DNA of 64,000 bases from Dyella acidiphila (lineage in GTDB: Bacteria > Pseudomonadota > Gammaproteobacteria > Xanthomonadales > Rhodanobacteraceae): NCBI RefSeq assembly GCF_014863405.1, contig NZ_JACZZA010000007.1:1-64000 (forward strand), written 5' to 3'. Positions 38,311-49,695 of the stretch are shown piece by piece. Under the pieces are notes generated by a model that was not told where the DNA came from, searched no databases, and saw only the letters and a program-made list of their open reading frames with translations. The position numbers and the translations under genes are program-made. Every line of letters starts with the position of its first letter. Position 1 is the first letter of the stretch.

Positions 38311-39435
38311 GTGATCGAAGCCCGCTTCCACGACCATATCGACGACATCCCCGCTGCCGCCTGGGATGCCTTGCGCCCGGACGACAATCCGTTTCTCTCG
38401 CACGCCTTCCTCGCCGGGCTCGAACGCAGCGACTGCATCCGCCCCGAATGGGGCTGGCAGGCCCATCACCTGGGCCTGTATCGCGATGGCCGGCTGATCG
38501 CCGCCGCGCCGCTGTACCTGAAAGGCAATTCGCACGGCGAATTCGTGTTCGACTGGAGCTGGGCCAGTGCCTGGGAGCGCGCCGGTGGCGATTACTACCC
38601 GAAGCTGCTCAACGCGGTGCCTTATTCGCCGGTGATCGGGCCGCGCCTGCTGGTAGGCAATGATCCTGCGCTGCGCGAACTGCTGGTGCAGACGATGCAG
38701 CAGCAGGCCCGGCGCCTGCAGCTGTCCTCGGTGCATGCCAACTTCCTCGCCAAGGAAGATCTGGACGCCTTCAACGGCGACTGGATGGCGCGCAGCGATG
38801 TGCAGTTCCACTGGCACAACCAGGGCTATGCCGACTTCGATGCCTTTCTGGCCGCGCTCAATCACAAGAAGCGCAAAAACATCCGCCACGAACGCCAGCG
38901 CGTCGCCGGCCACGGCCTGGAGATCGGCATGCATGGCGGCGCGCAACTGGATCGGCGCAGCTGGCAGCGGATCCATGCGCTGTATGCGTCGACCTTCGAC
39001 GCCAAGGGCAATCACGCCGCACTGACCGAGGCCTTCTTCCAGTATTTGCGCAAGGAACTGGGCGACGCGGTGCAGGTGGCGCTGGCCAGGCAGGCCGGCG
39101 AGATCGTGGCGGTGGCGCTGTTCCTGCGCAGCGCGTCCACTTTGTATGGGCGCTACTGGGGCGCCTGCGTCGACCTGCCCGACCTGCATTTCGAGCTGTG
39201 CTACTACCAGGGCATTGCCTATGCGATTAAGCATGGGCTGCAACGCTTCGAGCCAGGCGCGCAAGGCGAGCACAAGCTCGCGCGCGGTTTCCTGCCGATG
39301 CGCACGCATTCGCGCCATTACCTGCTGCACGAAGGTTTCCGCCATGCGGTGGGGCGTGCGCTTGCACAGGAGCGGGAAGATATGGACGCTTATGCGCAAG
39401 AGCTGCTCGGCCGCAGTCCCTACAGTCAATCATGA
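38311..39435 (+). CDS. FemAB/GNAT-fold protein of the DUF482 (COG3146) family
   Basis: The protein has 374 residues. It has characteristic family pieces: NPFLSHAFLAGLERSDC, YLKGNSHGEFVFDWSWA and VPYSPVIGPRLL. These are followed by HKKRKNIRHERQRV and CYYQGIAYAIKHGLQRFEPGAQGEHK. These proteins are peptidogalycan/GNAT-like acyltransferases of uncertain substrate. The start is GTG 38311. It overlaps aat by four bases (ATGA), so the two genes are coupled. Confidence 0.87.
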   Translation: MIEARFHDHIDDIPAAAWDALRPDDNPFLSHAFLAGLERSDCIRPEWGWQAHHLGLYRDGRLIAAAPLYLKGNSHGEFVFDWSWASAWERAGGDYYPKLLNAVPYSPVIGPRLLVGNDPALRELLVQTMQQQARRLQLSSVHANFLAKEDLDAFNGDWMARSDVQFHWHNQGYADFDAFLAALNHKKRKNIRHERQRVAGHGLEIGMHGGAQLDRRSWQRIHALYASTFDAKGNHAALTEAFFQYLRKELGDAVQVALARQAGEIVAVALFLRSASTLYGRYWGACVDLPDLHFELCYYQGIAYAIKHGLQRFEPGAQGEHKLARGFLPMRTHSRHYLLHEGFRHAVGRALAQEREDMDAYAQELLGRSPYSQS

Positions 39436-40181
39436 TCCGTCTGCCCTTGCTCGACGAACATACGCCGGATCACTTCCCTGATCCGCGCACAGCGTTGGTC
39501 GAGCCCAATGGATTGCTGGCCTTCGGTGGCGATCTGTCGCCGCAGCGCCTGCTGTTCGCCTATCGCCACGGCATCTTTCCCTGGTTCAACGAAGGCGAGC
39601 CGATTCTGTGGTGGTCGCCCGATCCGCGCTGCGTGTTCGATACCGAACAGCTGCGCCCCAATCGCAGCCTGCGCCGGGCGCTGGCCGGCAAGACCTGGCA
39701 GATTACGGTGAACCGTGCGTTCCAGCAGGTGATGCAGGCCTGCGCGGCGCCGCGGTCCGGTCAAGTCGGCACCTGGATCAGCCCGGCGATGATCGAGGCC
39801 TACGCGGCATTGCATGCGCAGGGACACGCGCACAGCGTGGAAGTATGGGAAGCCGGTCGCCTGATCGGCGGCATCTACGGCGTCGCTGCCGGCCGCCTGT
39901 TCTGCGGCGAATCGATGTTCAGCGCCTGCAGCGGCGGCTCCAAGCTGGCCCTGTGCGCCTTGGCGACGCAGTTGCGCCGCTGGGGCTTTCCGCTGATCGA
40001 CGCCCAGGTAAGCAATCCGCACCTGGCCGGCCTGGGCGCCATGGACATTCCGCGGAATGTCTTTTTGCGCAGCATCCACACGCTGGTATCAGCACCGTTC
40101 GATGCGCGGCAATGGCATGGACTGCCCACGCTTGCAGCCGCGCAGGTGCTGGCCGGCACCTGCTTTACGGATGCGGCGTAA
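39432..40181 (+). CDS. aat: Leucyl/phenylalanyl-tRNA-protein transferase
   Basis: The protein has 249 residues. It moves Leu or Phe from tRNA to N-terminal Arg/Lys of proteins, marking them for ClpS/ClpAP (N-degron pathway). Family motifs: LLAFGGDLSPQRLLFAYRHG, FPWFNEGEPILWWSPDPRC, GTWISPAMIEAYAALHAQGH, GRLFCGESMFS and DAQVSNPHLAGLGA. Its start overlaps the stop of the DUF482 gene. Its end overlaps the facing HD-GYP gene by 17 bases. Confidence 0.96.
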   Translation: MIRLPLLDEHTPDHFPDPRTALVEPNGLLAFGGDLSPQRLLFAYRHGIFPWFNEGEPILWWSPDPRCVFDTEQLRPNRSLRRALAGKTWQITVNRAFQQVMQACAAPRSGQVGTWISPAMIEAYAALHAQGHAHSVEVWEAGRLIGGIYGVAAGRLFCGESMFSACSGGSKLALCALATQLRRWGFPLIDAQVSNPHLAGLGAMDIPRNVFLRSIHTLVSAPFDARQWHGLPTLAAAQVLAGTCFTDAA

Positions 40182-41025
40182 GCGCCAGCGTCTTCAGCGC
40201 GGGATAGTTGTCCAGGAACAACTGCACCAGCTTCGGATCGAGCTGCGCACCGGCGGCCTCGCGCAGGTATTTCAGTACCTCCGCTTCCGGCCATGCCGGC
40301 TTGTATACGCGCGGGAAGCTCAGCGCATCCCACACGTCGACTACGCTGAAAATACGCGCGGCCAGCGGGATTTCCTCGCCGGCCAACCCGCGCGGATAGC
40401 CGGTACCGTCCCAGCGTTCGTGGTGGCTGTAGGGAATGGCGCTGGCGCCGCGCAGGAAGTCGATCCGCTGCAGCATGTCGTGGCCGATGCGCGGATGCGT
40501 ACGCATCACGCGAATTTCCTCGTCATCGAGTTTGCCGGGCTTGATCAGGATGCTGTCGGGCAAGGCCAGCTTGCCGATATCGTGCAGCAGCGCACCGAAT
40601 TTGATGTCACGCATGGCCTCGCCCTGCAGGCCGGCCACGCGCGCCAGGCCGGCGGCCATGCGCACCACGCGTTCGGAGTGATCGCTGGTTTCCTTGTGGC
40701 GCACATCCATCGCTTCCACCAGCACGCGCAGCGCCTGCTCATGCCCATCGAGCAGACGCTGGTTGGCGTCGGCCATGCGGTGCACCGTGCGGCCGATCAT
40801 CCAATACAGCAGCAAGCCGGTACCGGCGACAAAGGCCCAACCCTTGATGATCTGGTAATGCACCAGCTGGTGCGGGTCGTGCACGAGGTCGCCGAGCAGG
40901 CGGCCGGAAAGCCAGATGTAGATGGCCGAAACCAGCACATAGGTGCCGGCGGTGCGCAATTGCGGGCTCAGGACCACCGGACTGCCCTCCCCTATGACGC
41001 GCCCGACGAAGGCGCATTCTGCCAT
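40165..41025 (-). CDS. Membrane-anchored HD-GYP phosphodiesterase
   Basis: The protein has 286 residues. Two hydrophobic helices (~24-44 and ~60-80) are followed by an HD-GYP domain. It has SDHSERVVRMA, LLHDIGKLALPD, THPRIGHDML, HHERWDGTGYPRGLAGEEIP (the GYP motif) and FSVVDVWDAL. Such domains hydrolyse cyclic di-GMP, and all metal and GYP residues are present. There is no obvious sensor, only a short periplasmic loop. It is convergent with aat with a 17-base overlap. Confidence 0.9.
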   Translation of the reverse strand: MAECAFVGRVIGEGSPVVLSPQLRTAGTYVLVSAIYIWLSGRLLGDLVHDPHQLVHYQIIKGWAFVAGTGLLLYWMIGRTVHRMADANQRLLDGHEQALRVLVEAMDVRHKETSDHSERVVRMAAGLARVAGLQGEAMRDIKFGALLHDIGKLALPDSILIKPGKLDDEEIRVMRTHPRIGHDMLQRIDFLRGASAIPYSHHERWDGTGYPRGLAGEEIPLAARIFSVVDVWDALSFPRVYKPAWPEAEVLKYLREAAGAQLDPKLVQLFLDNYPALKTLALTPHP

Positions 41026-41142
41026 CGGCCGTCATTGGCTCGATGTGCGTCCATGCGCAAATCATCCTACGCATGCTCTGATTGTAGGAGTGCCGGTCCG
41101 GGCCGCGCCCGGACTCATCATCAAAAACGGGCAATTTTCTTG

Positions 41143-41174
41143 GCCGTCATTCCGGCGAAAGCCGGAATGACGGC
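41143..41174. repeat. REP-like perfect hairpin with GAAA tetraloop
   Basis: GCCGTCATTCCGGC and GCCGGAATGACGGC are exact complements around GAAA. The same unit is found at 11753-11800. It lies between the divergently placed ends of the HD-GYP start and the acetyl-CoA hydrolase end. Confidence 0.9.
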
Positions 41175-41215
41175 TGGGCAATCTTTAAGATGCCGAACGC
41201 TCGACGATGTCATCG

Positions 41216-43189
41216 TCAACGGCGCAGTGCCGCCTGCAGCAAACGACGTTGCAGGCGATCGCCCAAAGAGCGCGCGTCCGTCAATCCCATCCGCTCCAGC
41301 GCAGCCGCTTCTTCAGCTCCGGCCTCACCCGGACGCAGCACCGCCTTGAGCAAGTGCCAGCGGCCCCGCCAGTTCGCGCTGGACGACTTCAGCCATGCCA
41401 GCGCCGGCAACAGCCGCTGCTCCACTTCGGTGAAGTCGCTGCCGAACGGGAAACGTGGCAACACGCCCTTGCGCACCTGCCTGGCCAGTGCTTCGTGCAG
41501 AACCTCGGGGCGATGCCGCCGCCAGGCCTCGGGAATCTTGAAATCCGCGGCCAGTTTGCCGTGCGACTTCGCCTCCGCCGCCAGCGCATCGACAAAGCGT
41601 GCGTCGCTGATCGCCAGCATCGCCTCGATGCATTCGCTGTCGCTCTTGCCGCGCAGGTCGGCTACGCCATACTCGGTAACGATGATGTCGCGCAGGTGGC
41701 GCGGGATGGTGGTGTGCCCGTAGTTCCAGCGGATATTGGTTTCCACGCCATGCCGGCCGCTGCGGGTAGCGCGCAGCAGCAGGATCGAGCGGCCGTCGGG
41801 CAGTTCGTGCGCCATCGCCACGAAGTTGTATTGGCCGCCGACACCGCTGACCACGTGGCCGTCTTCCAGCGCGTCGGACACCACCGCGCCGAGCAAGGTG
41901 GCCATCATGCAGGTATTGAAGAAACGTGCGCCGCGCCGTTGCAAGGTGGCCAGCGCCTGGTGATCGCCGTAGAGGTGATTGATGTTGGAGATGCGGGTCA
42001 TGTCGATCGCATCCGGATCGGTGCCGGCGGTGACCTCCAGCCAGTCGTACAGCTCGCGCGAGCCGAGGAAAAAGCCGCCGCGCAGGTAATGGCCGCCGGG
42101 CACTTCCTCGGGCAGGCGGCCGGCCGCGGCGGCGCGCTCCAGCGCCAGGTTGTCCCAGCTGCGCCGCTTCAGCACGCCGCCCTTGACCAGGTGCATGAAG
42201 CCGTCCATCACCATTTCGCTGGCGCCATACAGGCCGGTCTTGAATGGAGTGAGGCCGCCCATGCGCGCGCCCAGCGCATGCGTGGCGCCGCCGGGGTCCA
42301 GGGCCAGCAGCGTCTGCCGCCAGGTGACATTGTCCTGCTGGCGCAACAGCAAGCACTTCACCAGCGCATCCGACAAGGCGCCGATGCCGATCTCCAGGCA
42401 GCCGCCGTCTTTCACCAGAGCACTGGCATGCATGCCCAGGGCATATTCGACCGTGTCCACCGGCAGGCGCGGCATGGCAAACAGCGGCGGCGACACTACC
42501 GGGGCCAGCTCCAGGTCGAAGAAATCGTGCGGCACTTCGGCGTTGCCGCCCATATACGGCAACGCCGGATGGACCACGGCCACGCACAAGGGCCGCGGCT
42601 TGCCGGCGGCTTTCACGCGATCGAGAAAATCCAGCGTAAGGTCGGGATTGCAGGAAAGGCTGTAGCGCACGCCGCCCGGCGTTTCATGCCGCGCTACCAG
42701 CTGTACCAGCAGGTTGATGTCCTGCACCACCAGGTCGCGCGCCACATGCGTGTAGTTCTGGCTGATGTAGTTGCGCTGGGCGCCGCCGGCATTCAGCAGC
42801 GCGCCCGACTGCATGTAGAACTCGTGCACCGCCACGTTGGGCGGCAACTTGCCGTGCTGCTGGTCGAGCGCGTACTGCGGATCGAGGCAGTCGACGCCGA
42901 AATGGCGTTCCAGAAAAGGATCGAGAAAGCGCGCTTCCAGCCCCGGTTGCGCTTGCGGCCGGGTCAGCGACAAGGCGGTGTAGAGCGTCATCGAACGCCA
43001 GGTATCGGCTTGCATCAGCGCATACAGCGCATTGAGCAAAGCATGCGGCTTGCCCAGACCCAAAGGGGCGGCAATGCGCAGATCGGCACCCAGCCGCTCG
43101 ACTATCAGCTGCGCACAGGCGTCGACATCCGTAAAACGCTGCTCTGGCAACATGCCGCGATCATGCCAGAAGCCTGCGAGCTTGCGCAT
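41216..43189 (-). CDS. Acetyl-CoA hydrolase/transferase family protein
   Basis: The protein has 657 residues with the chosen start. Matches to the family are GLGKPHALLNALYAL near the start, VAVVHPALPYMGG, CLEIGIGALSDALV and GLYGASEMVMDGFMHLV. VVSGVGGQYNFVAMAHEL and RHLRDIIVTEYGVADLRGKS follow later. The glutamate of EYGVADLRG is in the position of the catalytic Glu that forms the CoA thioester in class I CoA transferases. The acyl donor is unknown. I use ATG 43189; ATG 43153 is an alternative. It is divergent from the phospholipase D gene, with only 44 bases between starts. Confidence 0.85.
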   Translation of the reverse strand: MRKLAGFWHDRGMLPEQRFTDVDACAQLIVERLGADLRIAAPLGLGKPHALLNALYALMQADTWRSMTLYTALSLTRPQAQPGLEARFLDPFLERHFGVDCLDPQYALDQQHGKLPPNVAVHEFYMQSGALLNAGGAQRNYISQNYTHVARDLVVQDINLLVQLVARHETPGGVRYSLSCNPDLTLDFLDRVKAAGKPRPLCVAVVHPALPYMGGNAEVPHDFFDLELAPVVSPPLFAMPRLPVDTVEYALGMHASALVKDGGCLEIGIGALSDALVKCLLLRQQDNVTWRQTLLALDPGGATHALGARMGGLTPFKTGLYGASEMVMDGFMHLVKGGVLKRRSWDNLALERAAAAGRLPEEVPGGHYLRGGFFLGSRELYDWLEVTAGTDPDAIDMTRISNINHLYGDHQALATLQRRGARFFNTCMMATLLGAVVSDALEDGHVVSGVGGQYNFVAMAHELPDGRSILLLRATRSGRHGVETNIRWNYGHTTIPRHLRDIIVTEYGVADLRGKSDSECIEAMLAISDARFVDALAAEAKSHGKLAADFKIPEAWRRHRPEVLHEALARQVRKGVLPRFPFGSDFTEVEQRLLPALAWLKSSSANWRGRWHLLKAVLRPGEAGAEEAAALERMGLTDARSLGDRLQRRLLQAALRR

Positions 43190-43233
43190 GGCCCTCACGG
43201 CGATGCATGCAAGGCGGTCGATATACTCCGGGG

Positions 43234-44685
43234 ATGGCCACCACCTTTTCACCCACGCCCAGCCGCTTGCTGGCTGAGCAGGCATTGAGCCGTACCGCGG
43301 GAGCGCCCCTGCTCAGCGGCCACCACGTGGAACTACTGATCGATGCACAGGCGCACTACGCCGCGTGGCTGACGGCGATCCGCGGTGCGCGCCAGCGCGT
43401 GCTGCTGGAGAACTACATCGTCCGCGACGATGAGGTAGGCCAGGCGTTCCGCGCCGCCCTGGTCGAACGCGCGCGCGCCGGCGTGTTTGTGGCGGTGATC
43501 GTGGACTGGATGGGTTGCCTCGGCCAATCCGGCGCCTCGTTCTGGAAGCCGCTACGCGAAGCCGGCGGCCAGGTGCGGGTATTCAATCCGCCGCAGTTCG
43601 GGCATTCGCTGGGCTGGATGAGCCGCGATCACCGCAAGCAGCTGGTGGTGGATGGCGCGCTGGGTTTTCTGTCCGGCGTATGCATCAGCGCCAAATGGCT
43701 GGGCGAAGAGGCACGCAAGATACCGCCCTGGCGCGACACCGGCGTGGCCCTGCGCGGGCCCGCGGTGGCGGAACTGGAAGTGGCGTTTGCCGACAGCTGG
43801 TCGGCGGCCGGTGGATCGCTGCCGGTATTTACGTCCGCTCCATTGACCGAGCCGGCCGGCTCGGTGGCGCTCCGCCTGATCGCCACCCAGCCGGCCACCG
43901 CCGGCATGTATCGGCTGGATCAGCTGATCGCGGCGATGGCGCGCCGCAGCCTATGGCTGACCGATGCCTACTTCGTCGGCGTCGCACCTTACGTACAGGC
44001 CTTGTCGGCGGCGGCGCGCGATGGTGTGGATGTGCGCCTGCTGGTGCCGGGCACCAGCGATATTCCGCTGGTGGCCAGCATGTCCCGCTCCGGCTATCGC
44101 CCCCTGCTCAAGGCCGGCGTGCGCGTATTCGAATGGAACGGTTCCATGCTGCATGCCAAGACCGCGGTAGCCGACCAGCAGTGGGCGCGCGTGGGCTCGT
44201 CCAATCTCAACCTGGCCAGCTGGTTGAACAACCGCGAGATCGATGTGGCGATCGAAGATGCCGGCTTTGCGGCACAGCTGGCCGAGCAATACGAACGGGA
44301 TCTGCACAACGCCACTGAGATCGTGCTTTCGCCGCGCCGCTATCGCCGCGGCGAAAGCGTGCGCAGCAGCGAGGCGCGTCCGCCGCATCCACGCCATGTC
44401 GGCGGCAGCTCCAGCCGCGCGGCGGCGGGTGCCCTGCGCATCGCCAATACAGTCGGCGCCGCGCTGAGCGAGCGGCGCGTATTGGGCGACACCGAAATCG
44501 GCACCCTGGCGCTGACCTCGCTACTGCTGGCGGTGCTGACCATCGTGGCCGTGCTGTGGCCGGCGGTAATTAGCTGGCCGATCGCCGCCCTCGCCGCCTG
44601 GTTCGCCATCAATACCGGTATCCGCGCCTGGCAGTTGCGCCAACTGCGGCAGCGGCGCATCGAGAGCAGCGAGGAGGGCGATTGA
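43234..44685 (+). CDS. Phospholipase D / cardiolipin synthase-like protein
   Basis: The protein has 483 residues. Two HKD motifs are present: DHRKQLVVDGALGFLSG and LHAKTAVADQQWARVGSSN, both complete, so it should be active. Family members join two phosphatidylglycerols into cardiolipin or hydrolyse phosphodiesters. Two C-terminal helices (~425-460) could anchor it in the membrane. ATG 43234 is used; the TTG-like upstream start is not supported. The gene is divergent from the CoA transferase. Confidence 0.87.
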   Translation: MATTFSPTPSRLLAEQALSRTAGAPLLSGHHVELLIDAQAHYAAWLTAIRGARQRVLLENYIVRDDEVGQAFRAALVERARAGVFVAVIVDWMGCLGQSGASFWKPLREAGGQVRVFNPPQFGHSLGWMSRDHRKQLVVDGALGFLSGVCISAKWLGEEARKIPPWRDTGVALRGPAVAELEVAFADSWSAAGGSLPVFTSAPLTEPAGSVALRLIATQPATAGMYRLDQLIAAMARRSLWLTDAYFVGVAPYVQALSAAARDGVDVRLLVPGTSDIPLVASMSRSGYRPLLKAGVRVFEWNGSMLHAKTAVADQQWARVGSSNLNLASWLNNREIDVAIEDAGFAAQLAEQYERDLHNATEIVLSPRRYRRGESVRSSEARPPHPRHVGGSSSRAAAGALRIANTVGAALSERRVLGDTEIGTLALTSLLLAVLTIVAVLWPAVISWPIAALAAWFAINTGIRAWQLRQLRQRRIESSEEGD

Positions 44686-44807
44686 GCCCTCCGGATGACC
44701 AATAGGCAGGCTTAATCAAGCACTTGTAAAACACCCGTAAGGAACTGCCTGCGCATACCGCGCCAATCGAATGTTCTCCAAGCCGTTCGTGCTAGTCTCC
44801 CGCCTCC

Positions 44808-46175
44808 ATGCAAGCGCCCGATGACTTCAGCGACGGTGCCGGCGGACAGCCGCCTCGGCACATCCTTACGCCCAGCACCCTCAATCGCTTGGTGCGCGGT
44901 CTGCTGGAAGATGCGCTGCCGCTGGTCTGGATCGAAGGCGAGCTGTCCAATGTGGCGCGCCCTGCTTCGGGCCATCTGTATTTCACCTTGAAGGACAGCG
45001 CGGCGCAGGTGCGCTGCGCCATGTTCAAGCCCAAGGCCAGCTGGCTGCGCTTCAAGCCCGCCGACGGCATGCAGGTGCTGGTGCGCGCACGGGTCGGCCT
45101 GTACGAGCCGCGCGGCGAATTCCAGTTGGTTGCCGAACATATGGAGCCGGCCGGCGAAGGTGCGCTGCAGCGCGAGTTCGAACGGCTCAAAGCGCAACTC
45201 GATGCCGAAGGCCTGTTCGCCCAGGAACGCAAGCGCGCGCTGCCGAAATTTGCGCGGCGGATTGGTGTGATCACCTCGGCTACCGGCGCGGCGATCCGCG
45301 ATGTGCTGAGCGTGCTCGGCCGGCGCTGGCCACTGGTCGACGTGGAAGTATTGCCCGTGCCGGTACAAGGCCGCGAAGCGCCGCCGGCTATCGTTTCAAT
45401 GTTGCGCAAGGCTTCGGCCAGCGGCCGCTACGACGTGTTGTTGCTGACCCGCGGCGGCGGTTCGCTGGAAGACCTGTGGGCCTTCAATGACGAACAGGTC
45501 GCGCGCGCCATCCATGCCAGTGCCGTGCCGGTGGTCAGCGCGGTAGGCCATGAGATCGATTTCAGCATTGCCGATTTCGTCGCCGACCTGCGTGCGCCCA
45601 CGCCATCTGCCGCAGCGGAACTGCTGGTGCCCGATGCACGTGCGCAACTGCGGCATCTGGAGCAGTTGCGCCAGCGCATCGTCGTCATCCAAGAGCGTCG
45701 GCTGCAGGCGCGCATCCAGCGCATCGATCATTTACTGGTGCGGCTGCAGGCACAACGCCCGCAGGCACGGCTGGCGCGCGACCGCGAACGGCTGCTGCAA
45801 TTGCAGCGGCGCCTGCTCGGCGTGCGCACCGCCCATATCGCCCAGCTCAAGGCACGGCTCGAGCATGCGCATGCGCGCCTGCTTGCCCATCATCCGCGCC
45901 AGCAACTTGCCCTCTCGCGCCAACGGGTGCAGCAACAGGTACTGCACCTGCGCCGGCTGATCACGCATACGCTGGAACGCGAACGGCTGGGCCTGCAACA
46001 GATCGCACGCACCATGCATGCCGTCAGCCCGCTGGCGACATTGGAACGCGGCTACACCATTTTGTTCGATGCACATGGCAAGGTGCTGCGTTCGGTGCAG
46101 AATGTGGCGCCGGATACAACCCTGCGCGCACGCCTGGCAGACGGTGAGCTATCGCTGCGCGTAAGCAAGGAATAA
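44808..46175 (+). CDS. xseA: Exodeoxyribonuclease VII large subunit
   Basis: The protein has 455 residues. It is the catalytic/DNA-binding subunit that degrades single-stranded DNA in mismatch repair and recombination. It has the N-terminal OB fold (WIEGELSNVARPASGHLYFTLKD) and the family segments RIGVITSATGAAIRDVL, DVLLLTRGGGSLEDLWAFND and PVVSAVGHEIDFSIADFVAD. A long coiled-coil domain lies between ~270 and 400, and LERGYTILFD near the end. xseB is not adjacent. Confidence 0.96.
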   Translation: MQAPDDFSDGAGGQPPRHILTPSTLNRLVRGLLEDALPLVWIEGELSNVARPASGHLYFTLKDSAAQVRCAMFKPKASWLRFKPADGMQVLVRARVGLYEPRGEFQLVAEHMEPAGEGALQREFERLKAQLDAEGLFAQERKRALPKFARRIGVITSATGAAIRDVLSVLGRRWPLVDVEVLPVPVQGREAPPAIVSMLRKASASGRYDVLLLTRGGGSLEDLWAFNDEQVARAIHASAVPVVSAVGHEIDFSIADFVADLRAPTPSAAAELLVPDARAQLRHLEQLRQRIVVIQERRLQARIQRIDHLLVRLQAQRPQARLARDRERLLQLQRRLLGVRTAHIAQLKARLEHAHARLLAHHPRQQLALSRQRVQQQVLHLRRLITHTLERERLGLQQIARTMHAVSPLATLERGYTILFDAHGKVLRSVQNVAPDTTLRARLADGELSLRVSKE

Positions 46176-46290
46176 GTCATACGCCGGTCATCGGCACATC
46201 GTTTCATTCTTCACACGAATTAAACGTGTCGCCGAACAAATCGAATATTCGTGTACATATAGCATCTGCTTTATCACCTGGAGGCGATGC

Positions 46291-47931
<1,641 letters not shown>

Positions 47932-47947
47932 CCTTAGGGAAACGACC

Positions 47948-49378
47948 ATGCTCGAGAAAACCTACCCTTACTATCTCGCCAATCAGCCGCAGACCTCCAA
48001 GACCATGATGGAGGTGTACGACAAGTACAGCGGCAAGGTCGCCACCCGCGTCGCGGTGCCCGACGACAGCGCCACCGAAAAAGCGATCAAGGCCGCGGTG
48101 AAAGCCACCGGCCCGATGAAGGATTTCCGGCCCTGGGCACGCCAGGCGGTGCTGCAGCATTGTGCGCAACGTTTCGAGGAGCGCCGCGACGAGCTGGCGA
48201 TGGCGCTGTGCGTCGAGGCGGGCAAGCCGATCAAGGATTCCGCCGGCGAAGTTACGCGCCTGATCGAAACCTTCCGCATTGCCGCCGAAGAAGCGGTGCG
48301 CATGAACGGCGAGACGCTGAATCTGGAACTGGCGTCGCGCCTGGATGGCTATCACGGCTATACCCGGCGCGTGCCGCTGGGGCCGGTGTCGTTTATCACG
48401 CCGTTCAATTTTCCGTTGAACCTGGTGGCGCACAAAGTGGCGCCGGCGATTGCGGCAGGTTGCCCGTTCGTACTGAAGCCGTCGGAAAAAACCCCGATCG
48501 GCGCGTTGATCATCGGTGAGATCCTGGCCGAAACCGATCTGCCCAAGGGCGCGTTCTCGGTGTTGACCCTGGATGGCAAGCACGCCACGCCACTGGTGGA
48601 AGACCCGCGCCTGAAATTGCTGTCCTTTACCGGCGGCCAGATCGGCTGGGACCTGAAAGCACGCGCCGGCCACAAGAAAGTGACGCTGGAGCTGGGCGGC
48701 AATGCCTCCTGCATTATCGATGCGGACCAGAAGCCGCACCTGGACAAGGTGATCGAGCGCCTGATCTTCGGCGCGTTCTACCAATCGGGCCAGAGCTGCA
48801 TCAGCGTGCAGCGCATCTATGCGCACGCCTCGCTGTATGACGAGCTGAAAAAGCGGCTGATCGAGGCGGTGAAGAAGCTCAAGGCCGGCGATCCGAAAAA
48901 GAAAGATGTGTTCCTCGGCCCGATGATCGACGAGGCCGCGGCCGAACGCCTGCAAGGTTGGATCCGCGAAGCGGAAAAAGGCGGCGGCAAGATCCTGTGC
49001 GGCGGCAAGCGCAAGGGCAATATGCTCGAAGCGACCTTGATGGAAAACGTGCCGCACGACGCCAAGGTCAACCGCATGGAAGCCTTCGGTCCGTTCGCGC
49101 TGCTGGCGCCGTTCAAGCGCATCGACGATGCCATCGCGATGGTCAACGATTCCGACTACGGCCTGCAGGCCGGCATCTTTACCGACAGCCTCGCCAACGC
49201 CATGCGCGCATGGAACGAACTGGAGCAAGGCGGCGTGCTGGTGAATGACGTGCCGAGCTTCCGCGTGGACAACATGCCGTATGGCGGGGTGAAGCTGTCC
49301 GGCCTGGGGCGCGAGGGCGTGCGCTATGCGATCGAGGATATGACCGAGATTCGCCTGATGGTGATGCGCGAGTCGTGA
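47948..49378 (+). CDS. NAD(P)-dependent aldehyde dehydrogenase
   Basis: The protein has 476 residues. Catalytic set: N154 (TPFNFPLN), K177 (LKPSEKTP), E248 (LELGGNAS) and nucleophile C284 (SGQSCISVQR). The nucleotide-binding segment is SFTGGQIGW, and the C-terminal MPYGGVKLSGLGREG is typical. Substrate unknown; coupling to the acetolactate synthase-like enzyme suggests oxidation of an aldehyde formed by or related to it. ATG 47948 has AGGG upstream. About 65 bases of its 3' end are duplicated at 49696-49763. Confidence 0.9.
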   Translation: MLEKTYPYYLANQPQTSKTMMEVYDKYSGKVATRVAVPDDSATEKAIKAAVKATGPMKDFRPWARQAVLQHCAQRFEERRDELAMALCVEAGKPIKDSAGEVTRLIETFRIAAEEAVRMNGETLNLELASRLDGYHGYTRRVPLGPVSFITPFNFPLNLVAHKVAPAIAAGCPFVLKPSEKTPIGALIIGEILAETDLPKGAFSVLTLDGKHATPLVEDPRLKLLSFTGGQIGWDLKARAGHKKVTLELGGNASCIIDADQKPHLDKVIERLIFGAFYQSGQSCISVQRIYAHASLYDELKKRLIEAVKKLKAGDPKKKDVFLGPMIDEAAAERLQGWIREAEKGGGKILCGGKRKGNMLEATLMENVPHDAKVNRMEAFGPFALLAPFKRIDDAIAMVNDSDYGLQAGIFTDSLANAMRAWNELEQGGVLVNDVPSFRVDNMPYGGVKLSGLGREGVRYAIEDMTEIRLMVMRES

Positions 49379-49403
49379 GGTAAATCTATTTGCTTGCCGA
49401 TAC

Positions 49404-49543
49404 TGCTCCCTCCCCTGTTTACAGGGGAGGGTTGGGATGGGGTAAGCACGAGCTTGCCGCAAGCAGCAACCACTTCACCCCATCCCGACCCTCCCCTACT
49501 GCGACGCGAAGCTAGTCCGGTGGGACACGCAGGAGAGGGAGCA
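49404..49543. mobile_element. Miniature inverted-repeat (MITE/REP-like) element
   Basis: 140 bases bounded by TGCTCCCTCCCCTG and CAGGAGAGGGAGCA, with one mismatch between ends. Inside, GGGTTGGGATGGGGT pairs with ACCCCATCCCGACCC. It carries no coding frame. Comparison with the duplicated copy downstream shows that it sits exactly between the ALDH stop and sequence that is contiguous with the ALDH end in the other copy. Confidence 0.7.
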
Positions 49544-49546
49544 CGA

Positions 49547-49692
49547 ATGCGCATTCCCTCGCCTTCGTAGGTTGGGCTGCAACCCAACATTTCCGCACCT
49601 TTCGTTGGGTTACAACCCAACCTACGGAAGCGGTGAGGGTCAACTTTCCGGTGCCATCACCGAAGCCCCCATTGCCCGCAGCCGGTTCACAT
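49547..49692. repeat. 146-base duplicated unit, copy 1
   Basis: It begins ATGCGCATTCCCTCGC and holds two hairpins of the GTAGGTTGGGTT family (49567-49588 and 49603-49626). It ends with a copy of the AraC gene's 3' end (GCCGGTTCACAT). Copy 2 is at 49763-49908 with the same length and scattered differences. Confidence 0.85.
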
Positions 49693-49695
49693 GAC

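Noticed and set aside
41207-43288. Open frame of 693 codons opposite the acetyl-CoA hydrolase-like gene
   Set aside because: Shadow frame without domains; the opposite strand carries the family motifs.
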